DNA of 64,000 nt from Oscillatoriales cyanobacterium M59_W2019_021 (lineage in GTDB: Bacteria; Cyanobacteriota; Cyanobacteriia; Cyanobacteriales; Geitlerinemataceae), in the NCBI GenBank assembly GCA_015295945.1, contig DVED01000156.1:16310-80309 (forward strand), given 5' to 3'. Both the position numbers and the translations under genes were made by a program. The notes under the pieces are model-generated. The model saw only the letters and a list, made by a program, of their open reading frames with translations, had not been told where the DNA came from and did no database searches. The first letter of the stretch is position 1, and each line of letters starts with the position of its first letter. Positions 35,046-42,893 of the stretch are shown one piece after another.

Positions 35046-36956
35046 ATGAACCCAACGTTGCTAAATTCTCGCTATCGCGTCATTCGTACCCTCGGACGGG
35101 GTGGATTTGGGGAAACCTTTTTGGCACAAGATACCCATATGCCCTCGGGTCGGTACTGCGTCATCAAGCAACTCAAGCCCTCTGAGAGTAGCGATTCGCA
35201 GGTCATGCAACTGATTCGAGAACGGTTCGCACGGGAAGCGGCAATTTTGGAGGAGTTGGGGGAAGGGCATTCTCAAATTCCCAACTTGTTTGCCTACTTT
35301 TCTGAAGGCGGTCAATTTTATCTAGTTCAGGAATGGATCGAGGGGTTGACGCTGGGAAATCGGATTGCCACCCAAGGACCGATGCGCGATCGCGAAGTAG
35401 CGGCATTGCTTGATCGCCTTCTACCCGTTCTCGAGTACGTCCACAGCAAGCGCATCGTCCACCGGGATATCAAACCCGATAATATCATTCTGCGGCAATC
35501 CGACGGATTTCCCGTTTTAATCGACTTCGGCGCTGTCCGAGAAACCATGGCAACGGCAATGACAACGGGAGGCAACGTCACCAAAAGCATCGTCATCGGC
35601 ACCCCCGGTTTTATGTCCAGCGAACAGGCTGCCGGACGACCGACTTATTCCAGCGATTTATATAGTTTGGGACTGACGGCAATTTACGCCCTGACGGGGA
35701 AAATGCCCCAAGAAATCCCCACTGACCCGCAAACGGGGGCGCTATTGTGGCAACCTCAAGCCTTGGGGGTCGATCCCCGGCTGTCGGTGGTGTTGGATAA
35801 AGCCGTGGAACCCCATCCGCGCGATCGCTATACCTCCGTGGCACAGATGCAAGCCGCACTGCGGGGTCAAGCCGTTTCTCCCTATGCGAACCCAGCACCG
35901 TATTCACCCGCACCCAATTCGTATCAACCCACCGTTCCGGTTTCCCCAGGCTATCCCGGATATCCAGCCCCACCATCCTCACAACCGACGGTTGCCCAGA
36001 CCCAACCCGTCGCCCCGCCAAAGTCGGGGAATGGCAAGGTCATTGCCGGAACGATCGCGGTGTTTGCTATCGGAGCCGCTACTGCCATCGGGATTGCCTT
36101 AGCGGTCAACCAATCGAGATCGCCGCAACCCACTCCCCCCGTCGTGCAAGCTCCGCCAACTCCGGAACCCATTCCCGACATTCCCACACCGGAACCGACG
36201 CCGGAACCGACACCGGAACCCACGCCAGAACCCACGCCAGAACCCACCCCTACACCAACTGCGGAACCCACCCCTACCCCCGTCGAATCTTTCTATTTCC
36301 TCGCCGATTCTGCGTTTAAAAATCCGGGGAATGCTAAGGAACAACTCGATCGCCTCAAAAGTGTGGGATACGCGGGTGCGGGTGCATTTTGGATGCCCGA
36401 TTATCCCAACTTATCGCGCCAGAAATACACCCAAGTTTATGCAGAGACATTCTCGGATCTCGACAGTTGCGTGCGGATGCTGGAAACCTACGGTCGCCAA
36501 AATCGCGATGCTTACTGTGCTTTAGCCAGTACCGATCCCAAAACGCCACTCCAGCGAGTGTATGCTAAGGATGTGGTGCGCGAAGAGGAAGAAAAATCCT
36601 CTAAATCCGAGGAAAGCGATCGTCCCTCCCCCGAACAAGCCGTCCGCGATTATTTTGCCACCATCGACAACGGCGAATATCGATCGGCTTGGGATATGCT
36701 CTCAGAACCCTTACAACGAGATTCGCAGTTGCATCCCAATGGCTATGCCGACTATTTTCGCTGGTGGGATTCGGTTAACTTCGTTGAGGTCGAAGAAGTG
36801 ACGCCACTGAATGTTGAAGGCTCTTCCGCTCGCGTCCTCACTCGTTTGAAGTACCACATGAAAGCGGGGAATGTGAGTCCTCAAACTCTGGAAATCGATT
36901 TGATTTGGGATGAAAAATCCGGTCGGTGGTTGTACGACAACGGCAAGGTGTTATAG
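35046..36956 (+). CDS. Membrane-anchored Ser/Thr protein kinase (PknB-like)
   Basis: A 636-residue eukaryotic-type kinase. Residues about 10-275 hold the catalytic domain: the Gly loop GRGGFGETFLA (17-27), VIKQLK with the ATP-binding Lys, HRDIKPDN as catalytic loop, IDFGAVRE as DFG, and a GTPGFMSSEQ activation segment end. A Pro/Tyr-rich linker leads to one transmembrane helix near 328-352. Then comes a rigid outer stalk of PTPE repeats (about 375-412) and a C-terminal domain with a VxxYFATIDNGEYRSAWDML nuclear-transport-factor-like segment. The kinase faces the cytoplasm and the tail the periplasm, so an envelope signal is likely. No phosphatase gene is adjacent. Confidence 0.92.
   Translation: MNPTLLNSRYRVIRTLGRGGFGETFLAQDTHMPSGRYCVIKQLKPSESSDSQVMQLIRERFAREAAILEELGEGHSQIPNLFAYFSEGGQFYLVQEWIEGLTLGNRIATQGPMRDREVAALLDRLLPVLEYVHSKRIVHRDIKPDNIILRQSDGFPVLIDFGAVRETMATAMTTGGNVTKSIVIGTPGFMSSEQAAGRPTYSSDLYSLGLTAIYALTGKMPQEIPTDPQTGALLWQPQALGVDPRLSVVLDKAVEPHPRDRYTSVAQMQAALRGQAVSPYANPAPYSPAPNSYQPTVPVSPGYPGYPAPPSSQPTVAQTQPVAPPKSGNGKVIAGTIAVFAIGAATAIGIALAVNQSRSPQPTPPVVQAPPTPEPIPDIPTPEPTPEPTPEPTPEPTPEPTPTPTAEPTPTPVESFYFLADSAFKNPGNAKEQLDRLKSVGYAGAGAFWMPDYPNLSRQKYTQVYAETFSDLDSCVRMLETYGRQNRDAYCALASTDPKTPLQRVYAKDVVREEEEKSSKSEESDRPSPEQAVRDYFATIDNGEYRSAWDMLSEPLQRDSQLHPNGYADYFRWWDSVNFVEVEEVTPLNVEGSSARVLTRLKYHMKAGNVSPQTLEIDLIWDEKSGRWLYDNGKVL
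36184..36250 (+). repeat. PTPE-coding tandem repeat
   Basis: Six or so 12-base units (CCGGAACCGACG or CCAGAACCCACG) encode alternating Pro-Thr-Pro-Glu. It is the extracytoplasmic stalk of the kinase, of a kind that varies in length between strains. Confidence 0.75.
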
Positions 36957-37050
36957 CGACGGTCAGTCAGGGCAATACGGTTCAGTTAACGCTGTGTGAA
37001 CTTTAGAACTGAAGGCTAAAAGCTAATTGCTGACAGCTATCTGCTAACAG

Positions 37051-37192
37051 CTATAGCAGTCGCCACTGTCATTAGGACGAATGTCTGTAGGGGAGAAGCA
37101 TTTGCCAGGGCAATCTTGTCCGCCAACCCGCAAAGTTTATGCAAATGCTTCTCCCGCCCCACGTCCTAACCCGAGTGGCGGTTGCTATATAT
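37051..37192. mobile_element. Foldback MITE-like element of about 140 bp
   Basis: Two arms of about 50 bases form a long imperfect inverted repeat. The left arm runs from TATAGCAGTCGCCACT through TTAGGACG to GGGGAGAAGCATTTGC. The right arm reads back as TATAGCAACCGCCACT, TTAGGACG and GGGAGAAGCATTTGC. About 35 bases lie between them. There is no open frame. The TATA-flanked ends and the perfect inner GAGAAGCATTTGC match fit a non-autonomous element. It lies between two convergent genes, where the resulting hairpin could also stop transcription. Confidence 0.75.
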
Positions 37193-37196
37193 AAGG

Positions 37197-37991
37197 CTAA
37201 CTCGTGCGGAACGATCGATTGAGTTTGTCAATTGGGGTCTGCGATTCCGCCTGGATTAAAACCCCATCTTCTACCTCGACAATGCGATCGGCAAAACCCA
37301 AAATTCGCGGATCGTGGGTGGTGAGGATGGCTGTGCAGCCCTGTTGCTTCACCAAATCTCGCAGTAAGGAGACTACCACGCGACCGTTTTGGGAATCCAA
37401 TGCCGAGGTGGGTTCGTCGGCGACGATTAAGGGGGGATTGCCGGCTAAGGCGCGAGCCATTGCCACCCGCTGCTGTTCGCCGCCGGAGAGGTAGCGGGGG
37501 AGGTGGTTGGCGCGATCGCCCAGCCCCACTGATTCTAATAAGTGCCGCGCTTGCCGTCGAGCGCTCGATGGGCGAAATCCTTTGAGGGCGAAACCGAGTT
37601 CGACGTTTTCCAAGGCGGTGAGCGATCGAAAGAGATTGCCTTCTTCAAAGAGGATGCCGAGATGGTGACGGCGGAATTGGGTGCGTTCTTCTCGATCCAT
37701 GCCGACGATCTCTTTGCCAAATAGATAGACTTTGCCGCGCGTGGGGGTCAGCAATCCCGATAAAATCAACAGTAACGTGGTTTTCCCCGCACCCGACGGA
37801 CCGACGACCATTTGCAATTCTCCCTCGAAAACGGTGAGGTCGATCGCCTGCAAAACGCGAAAGGGATGGGTTTTAGAGTTAAAGACCATCTCGATCCCTC
37901 GTGCGGCAATCGCCACCCGTTTGCGGGAAGAACCATTTTCCTGCGCGTCCCCCAAATCCATCGGGACGGAATGCAGTGCCGAGCCGATCAT
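37197..37991 (-). CDS. ABC transporter ATPase, LolD/MacB/DevA type
   Basis: A 264-residue ATPase. Residues about 30-250 hold Walker A GPSGAGKTT (about 65-73), the signature YLSGGEQQRVAMARAL, Walker B LIVADEPTSALD, and TTHDPRI as switch His. The SGLLTPTRGKVYLFG and FEEGNLFRSLTALENVELG segments are those of the lipoprotein-releasing/macrolide-exporter (LolD, MacB, DevA) group, which works with FtsX-like permeases in the inner membrane. No permease or membrane-fusion gene lies beside it here, so it is an orphan ATPase. The first 25 residues are poorly conserved and a later start is possible. It is convergent with the kinase gene. Confidence 0.9.
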   Translation of the reverse strand: MIGSALHSVPMDLGDAQENGSSRKRVAIAARGIEMVFNSKTHPFRVLQAIDLTVFEGELQMVVGPSGAGKTTLLLILSGLLTPTRGKVYLFGKEIVGMDREERTQFRRHHLGILFEEGNLFRSLTALENVELGFALKGFRPSSARRQARHLLESVGLGDRANHLPRYLSGGEQQRVAMARALAGNPPLIVADEPTSALDSQNGRVVVSLLRDLVKQQGCTAILTTHDPRILGFADRIVEVEDGVLIQAESQTPIDKLNRSFRTS

Positions 37992-38412
37992 GGCTGGAAA
38001 ACCTCCGGTTATTCAGTTGGTGAGGCTGGTTGGGGTTGCTAACTCAAACAGGCTTGAAGATCGGACTGTTGATGGGAATTTTACAGTCTATTTTCATTGT
38101 CTTTCAAGACGAGAAGCGGAGGAAAATATGTTACAAAGCTTAATTTTAAAGGGCGTTTCGCAAGCATTCAGCTATCAGCCGTCAGCCTAAAACTCACAAT
38201 CCAGCTTACGCCCTGAACGTTCTCAAGACCAAAAACCCTAAAATCTTGCCTCTCTTCGAGCTGCCAAAGCTGTAGGCGTTCGCTGTGCGACATGAAAGGC
38301 GTCGTCGCTCTGTTGGCGGAGTTTGCGTGCCGCGCAGTGGCTGTTCGCTGACGGCTGAATGCTCGCGGCGTTTCTCGTTCGATCGAACCCAATGCCACGA
38401 CTCGCCGATCGC
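37992..38412. other. Spacer with foldback repeat
   Basis: 421 bases between two minus-strand genes. An inverted repeat AGCATTCAGC plus CGTCAGC (about 38163-38188) is matched in opposite sense by GCTGACGGCTGAATGCT (about 38350-38366). GCTGTAGGCGTTCGCTG-type sequence lies between, a style typical of cyanobacterial dispersed repeats. Overlapping minus-strand frames here start inside the repeat and are not credible. The left part (37992-38150) should contain the promoter of the ABC ATPase. Confidence 0.5.
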
Positions 38413-39291
38413 TCACACTTCCACTCTCCGAATCCAACCGTTGAGGGTAAAACGACTGTCTTCAAATTTTTGTGAGGGGCAGCGAACGGGCAAAACTTCG
38501 TGTTTGCAACGGCTGTTAAAAAAGACGATGCGATTGTTGCGCGGTTCGATGTCTTTGTAGGTGCTGTAGGAATTGGCAACGCCTTCTTTTAATTCGGTAT
38601 CGTATAACCTCAATTGACCTTCTGAAAAGGGTGGCGGTTCTTGACAGAAGTAATAGACATACGTGAGTTCTCGGGTGGCGGTCGTCGCGCTGCCGGAATC
38701 GTTGTGAACTTTATAGTAGCAGCCGTCGTTGTGAGCAGTAAGCTGCATTTCCACTTTAGAAATTAAAAATTCCGACATTTTTAACTGAGCCAGAATCGAA
38801 GGAACGGTTTTGATGATTTTTTTCTTGAGAAGCTCGTAAAACGAAGGAAATAAGGTAGCATATAACACCCAAGACTTGCGATAATTCTCAGCATTGGTGG
38901 TCGTGGTTGAGGTGATAAACTGTTGTTGATTGTTGAGAGCGATTTCGAGCGCTTCTCGATTTTCGTCCGGGGATAAAAAATTATCGATTTGAACGTAGTG
39001 AGCGGGTAAAAACCGGGTGGGACTGCGATCGAGTGCGGTTGAGGCGACATCGCTCGACCGACCGTTGCTGGGGGAGGCAATCGCTGGCTTTGCGGCAACG
39101 GGAGATGATGCTCCCGCCATTTCTAGAATTTTCAGGGCAACTTGCGCCCGTTCTGAGGCGGAAAGGGCATCGCTATCGAGCAAGCGATCTAAGGTGTCGA
39201 TCGCCCGATCGACTAAATTGCTGAATTTATCGGAAGTCGGGGGGTTGCTGGCGAGCGAATGAAGGGTCGATCGAGAGTCTTGGGACATCAT
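38413..39291 (-). CDS. 2-oxoglutarate/Fe(II)-dependent oxygenase (prolyl hydroxylase-like)
   Basis: A 292-residue protein with a C-terminal double-stranded beta-helix oxygenase. The iron ligands are visible as H196-N-D198 in VHNDSG and H264 in CKHEVLPV; an Arg in SRFTLNGW near 282 would bind 2-oxoglutarate. ELTYVYYFCQEPPPFSEGQLRLYD and NRIVFFNSR are typical of the prolyl-4-hydroxylase/Tpa1-like group. The first 90 residues form a separate helical segment followed by a Ser-rich linker. The substrate could be a protein, peptide or small molecule. The gene is divergent from the YtxH-like gene. A start two codons later (second Met) is equally possible. Confidence 0.88.
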   Translation of the reverse strand: MMSQDSRSTLHSLASNPPTSDKFSNLVDRAIDTLDRLLDSDALSASERAQVALKILEMAGASSPVAAKPAIASPSNGRSSDVASTALDRSPTRFLPAHYVQIDNFLSPDENREALEIALNNQQQFITSTTTTNAENYRKSWVLYATLFPSFYELLKKKIIKTVPSILAQLKMSEFLISKVEMQLTAHNDGCYYKVHNDSGSATTATRELTYVYYFCQEPPPFSEGQLRLYDTELKEGVANSYSTYKDIEPRNNRIVFFNSRCKHEVLPVRCPSQKFEDSRFTLNGWIRRVEV

Positions 39292-39561
39292 AAATCTGAA
39301 ATAATAGCGTCCAACGGGGAAACAACTCTGCTGGCAATTTTAGCGTACTCCTACCCAGTCTTAAATCGATCGAGTTTGGCGATGAAACTTGAGCCATCCC
39401 AGCCATCTCTCCCCCCGACTCCTCGCGAATCGCCATGTAGCATGATGGATTTCTCCGGTCTCGCGTTAGAGTGGAAATGTAAGCAGATGGCATTGTCTGC
39501 CGTTTGCGGGCGACATTCCTGAGTACAATTGCGTTAACCGATCGAATCGATTTTAATTCCC

Positions 39562-39915
39562 ATGTCAAAGGATCGTACAGGCGTCTTTCTCGGTGGTATG
39601 CTACTTGGAACGGCGATCGGCTTGGTCGGCGGTTTGCTCGGCGCGCCGAGAACGGGTAAGGAAACGCGGCAAATTTTAAAGAAATCAGCTCAGGCTTTAC
39701 CCGAGTTGGTGGAGGATTTATCGACGAGCATCCAACTGCAAACCGATCGCCTCTCGGAATCGGCTGCGCGCAATTGGGAAGGAACGTTGTCGAGGCTCAA
39801 AGAGGCAGTTGCTGCCGGAATCGAGGCATCTCAACAAGAGCGCGAATTCCTCTCGACGCAGGAGATCGCACCGGATGCCGAAGTGCGCCTCACCAGTAGC
39901 GATCGAGCTAGGTAG
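39562..39915 (+). CDS. YtxH-domain membrane-associated protein
   Basis: A 117-residue protein starting with a Gly-rich hydrophobic segment GMLLGTAIGLVGGLLGAPRTGKETR (about residues 11-35), the hallmark of YtxH-like proteins. An amphipathic helix with coiled-coil character (LPELVEDLSTSIQLQTDRLSESA) follows. The end is charged. It is probably anchored to the inner face of the membrane. It is followed after six bases by another small membrane protein with similar architecture, forming a two-gene operon. Functions in the family are vague (stress, envelope). Confidence 0.8.
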   Translation: MSKDRTGVFLGGMLLGTAIGLVGGLLGAPRTGKETRQILKKSAQALPELVEDLSTSIQLQTDRLSESAARNWEGTLSRLKEAVAAGIEASQQEREFLSTQEIAPDAEVRLTSSDRAR

Positions 39916-39921
39916 CACACC

Positions 39922-40392
39922 GTGACCGATCCCATTTTTTGGCTGGGTCTTTCCGTTGGCTTGGTAGCCCTCAGCTTGGTGATGGTATTAGCCGCTTTGA
40001 TTCCTGCCGTGCGCGAGTTACAGCGGGCAGCCCGTAGTGTGGAAAAATTAGCCGATACCCTGTCGCGAGAATTACCCCCCACCCTGGAAGCCATTCGCCT
40101 CACCGGACTGGAAATTACCGAACTGACAGAAGAGATGGGGGATGGGGTGAGAAATGCCGGGGAAGTGGTGCAGCAAGTCAATCAAGGAATGACGCGGGTG
40201 AAGCAACAAACTCAAGCCGTTCGCACCAACACTCGCAGCGTTTTGGCCGGGGTGAAAGCGGCGTGGAAAACCTGGAACCGCCAACCCCCTCGCACCCGCC
40301 GTCGCCGCCCGGAATCTCTGCCTCATTCTCAAGAAGACGCGGTAGAATTTGGGCAGCCTTATGTCTCAAGTTCGGATGAAATTGAGGAATAG
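39922..40392 (+). CDS. DUF948-like membrane-anchored protein
   Basis: A 156-residue protein with GTG start. Residues 3-28 form a single transmembrane helix (PIFWLGLSVGLVALSLVMVLAALIP). After it comes a long amphipathic helix with ELQRAARSVEKLADTLSRELPPTLEAIR and the repeated leucine/valine pattern of DUF948 proteins, then a basic Arg-rich stretch (PPRTRRRRP). It forms an operon with the YtxH-like gene. Pairs of YtxH and DUF948 proteins are commonly found together, which supports the call, but the role is not established. Confidence 0.8.
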   Translation: MTDPIFWLGLSVGLVALSLVMVLAALIPAVRELQRAARSVEKLADTLSRELPPTLEAIRLTGLEITELTEEMGDGVRNAGEVVQQVNQGMTRVKQQTQAVRTNTRSVLAGVKAAWKTWNRQPPRTRRRRPESLPHSQEDAVEFGQPYVSSSDEIEE

Positions 40393-40413
40393 TTAATTGT
40401 TAGGGGTTAGTTG

Positions 40414-40453
40414 GGTAGGGTGTGTTGAGGCACGAAACGCACCATTCCCTACC
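40414..40453. repeat. REP-like palindrome
   Basis: GGTAGGG ... CCCTACC with an inner GTGTGTTG/CGAAACGCAC forms a hairpin of the same family as 13171-13200. It lies downstream of the DUF948-like gene and could terminate its transcript, although there is no T-run. Confidence 0.6.
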
Positions 40454-40616
40454 ACAAATCCCGAGCAGGGGGAGCTTTCTTGAGCAGGGGAAGAAGACAG
40501 CGAGCAGTTATGGGTCATAGATCTCAATCCCAAATCTAAAATCTAAAATCCCCAAATGATCAATGACCCATGACAAACGACCAATGACCAACAACCAATC
40601 ACCCATACTATCGATC

Positions 40617-42131
40617 GTGCTATCTTCCCTAAAAAACCGTAAAATTCCCCGCCGTATTCTGTGGTTTGAAAGAGTGATGGCGACGATCGCCTCTATCAAT
40701 TTGGTATTGGTGTTTTTCGATCTGAGCTACGTTCCGTATCGCGATTTATACGTCCGCCGCTTTTGTTTTTTGGCGGCGTGTTTTCAATTTCCCGAAAGTT
40801 GGCATCAGTATTACGATAAAAAGAAGGGAATCGAACCCCACCGGGAAACTCAAAAATACTTGCAAACGGTCGATCGTCTAAAAGCACAAGTCGAAAAAAC
40901 GGGCATCGATTCGCCCCAAGTCGAGCCAATTTTGATGGAACTGCGTCAGATGAGTACGCAGATGATTGATGAAAATCCGTTTGCGATCGCCAATAAAACG
41001 GGAACGCTGGAACGAATTAAAAATCGACTGCGCGATCGCATGGGAAATGAGTCTTCCAAGCAAGCCTTTAACCAGTTTTGGAGTCCTCAATATTTAACTC
41101 AAAATAATTGGCAGCGCGAGATTAATTTCTTCGATTATCAGATTAGACCTTATATCGAAAGCAACTACTTTAGAAAATATTCAGAAACTGGAGAGTTTGT
41201 CAATGAATTTTGGCAAATTGATATTATTTTTAATATTATTTTTTTTGTTGATTTTATCACGAGAACTCGATTGATTTCGCGTCGATTTATCGGGGTAAAG
41301 TGGATACCCGATGCCATGTTGTGGCGCTGGTATGATGTCTTTCTCATTTTACCATTTTCGCTGCCATTCCCGTTGATGAATCCATCTTGGGGTTTACTGC
41401 GAATTCTACCCGTATCGATTCGTTTGGGACAGGCTAATCTCGTCGATCTCAGCCCCATTTGGAGGCAAATCAATCGCAGCATTATTGCTAATTTTGCCGG
41501 GGCTTTGACCGAAATTGTGATTATTAATACGATCGACCAGCTGCAAGTTGCCATCCGCAACGATTTGCCGAAATGGTTAGCCAATAGCGCGAACAAGCGG
41601 TATATTGACTTAAATGATGTTAACGAGTTAGAAGCCATTTCCAGTCGTATTGTCAAGCTGAGTATTTATCAAGTTTTACCCAAAATAAAACCCGATATTG
41701 AAGAAGTTTTGCAATATTCGGTTAGAAAAGGTTTAGCTGCAATTCCGATGTATCGAGAATTAGATCGAATTCCGGGAGTAGGAAGTTTTTCTAAAAATTT
41801 AACAGAACAAATGGTCGATAACATTCTGAAAAATACCTATGACTTGCTGGCGGCGTCGATCGAAGATCCCCAAGGGGCGCAATTGACAAGTCAGTTAGTT
41901 CAAAGCTTCGGGGATGCCTTGATTGAGGAGATTCAAAAAGGCGTTAACCTCCAGGAACTTCAGATTTTGATGTGCGAATTTCTCGACGAAGTGAAAATTA
42001 ACTACGTCAGACGATTGGAGGAAGGCGATATCGAGCAGTTAATTGCCGAAACCGAACAACTCCGCCAACGTCCGAAATCCACGACACCGAAACCGAATCC
42101 CACCTCTACCAGCATTCAACGGCGATTGTAA
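40617..42131 (+). CDS. Conserved hypothetical membrane protein
   Basis: Frame open from 40563, but the first 18 codons are the tandem ATGACCAATGACC-type spacer repeat. A GTG at 40617 or the ATG at 40677 (MATIASIN) is therefore a more likely start. The protein of about 500 residues has a hydrophobic segment near the N-terminus (ASINLVLVFFDLSYVPY), a cytoplasmic-looking helical region, and two to three further hydrophobic segments (IDIIFNIIFFVDFITR, WYDVFLILPFSLPFPLM). These arrangements and the RLISRRFIGVKW and LLRILPVSIRLGQ segments recall the S1-S4 part of ion channels, but no pore motif is seen. The C-terminal half is helical (about 330-500). Function unknown. Confidence 0.7.
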   Translation: MLSSLKNRKIPRRILWFERVMATIASINLVLVFFDLSYVPYRDLYVRRFCFLAACFQFPESWHQYYDKKKGIEPHRETQKYLQTVDRLKAQVEKTGIDSPQVEPILMELRQMSTQMIDENPFAIANKTGTLERIKNRLRDRMGNESSKQAFNQFWSPQYLTQNNWQREINFFDYQIRPYIESNYFRKYSETGEFVNEFWQIDIIFNIIFFVDFITRTRLISRRFIGVKWIPDAMLWRWYDVFLILPFSLPFPLMNPSWGLLRILPVSIRLGQANLVDLSPIWRQINRSIIANFAGALTEIVIINTIDQLQVAIRNDLPKWLANSANKRYIDLNDVNELEAISSRIVKLSIYQVLPKIKPDIEEVLQYSVRKGLAAIPMYRELDRIPGVGSFSKNLTEQMVDNILKNTYDLLAASIEDPQGAQLTSQLVQSFGDALIEEIQKGVNLQELQILMCEFLDEVKINYVRRLEEGDIEQLIAETEQLRQRPKSTTPKPNPTSTSIQRRL

Positions 42132-42191
42132 GAAGAGATAACATTAGAAGGTAGAAAACCCTAGAAAAAATAGAATTTTTTAAAGATTTTA

Positions 42192-42200
42192 TGGTATAAT
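42192..42200 (+). promoter_or_regulatory. Extended -10 promoter of the FMN reductase gene
   Basis: TGGTATAAT is a perfect -10 box with the TG extension, 65 bases before the start codon. The -35 region is weak, as expected for extended -10 promoters. Confidence 0.5.
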
Positions 42201-42264
42201 TTGAGATCTATGTTAAGTCTATAGGAGTGTCTCTTCGATTGCTACATTCATTGAAGGAAACCCT

Positions 42265-42852
42265 ATGTCTCAACCCATCAAAATTCTGGCTTTTGCAGGT
42301 AGCACCCGAATTGAATCTTTCAATAAAAAGCTGGTCAAAATTGCTGCCGAGGGCGCCAAAGCAGCGGGAGCAGAGGTTACCTACATCGATCTGCTTGATT
42401 ACCCAATGCCTTTGTACAACCAAGATTTAGAAACCCAAGAAGGATTGCCCGATACCGTTTTCCAGTTTAAAGCACTGCTGAAAAGCCATCAGGGATTCCT
42501 GATTTCTTGTCCGGAGTACAATGGTTCTATTACTCCCCTGCTCAAAAATGCGATCGACTGGGCCTCGCGATCGCAACCCGGCGAACCTCCCCTAGCACTG
42601 ACCTGTTTCCAAGGCAAAGTCGCGGCATTGCTGGCAACTTCACCCGGCGGATTGGGGGGGATGCGGGGTTTAGTTCACGTTCGCGCCATCCTCGAAGGCA
42701 TCGGCGTGTTGGTCATTCCCGACCAGAAAGCGATTCCCGGCGCTATCCAAGCTTTTGACGAAGGAGGACAGTTGGTCGATGCCGGACAGATGGCTGCCGT
42801 ACACAGTATCGCTCAAAAGTTGGTACGGGTGACCACAAAACTGAACGGATAG
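42265..42852 (+). CDS. NAD(P)H-dependent FMN reductase
   Basis: A 195-residue flavodoxin-fold enzyme that transfers electrons from NAD(P)H to FMN or quinones. The N-terminal AFAGSTRIESFNKKL phosphate loop (residues 9-23), DLLDYPMPLYNQD and SCPEYNGSITPLLKNAIDW match the FMN_red family (ArsH/ChrR/YieF-like). TSPGGLGGMRGL follows near residue 128. The gene has its own extended -10 promoter and a GAAGGAAA ribosome site. The next gene, 41 bases downstream, is DUF5682, so both may be transcribed together, but I see no logical connection. Confidence 0.92.
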   Translation: MSQPIKILAFAGSTRIESFNKKLVKIAAEGAKAAGAEVTYIDLLDYPMPLYNQDLETQEGLPDTVFQFKALLKSHQGFLISCPEYNGSITPLLKNAIDWASRSQPGEPPLALTCFQGKVAALLATSPGGLGGMRGLVHVRAILEGIGVLVIPDQKAIPGAIQAFDEGGQLVDAGQMAAVHSIAQKLVRVTTKLNG

Positions 42853-42893
42853 GCAACCCCATCTCTTCGCCAACGCCTGAAGTCTTTCCCCAC

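Noticed and set aside
38168..38579. Minus-strand frames of 89 and 113 codons
   Set aside because: They begin in or run through the foldback repeat or the oxygenase gene in another frame, and show no conserved pattern.
39227..39568. 113-codon minus-strand frame
   Set aside because: Overlaps the divergent promoter region and the oxygenase start; Arg/Ser/Pro-rich with no ribosome site.
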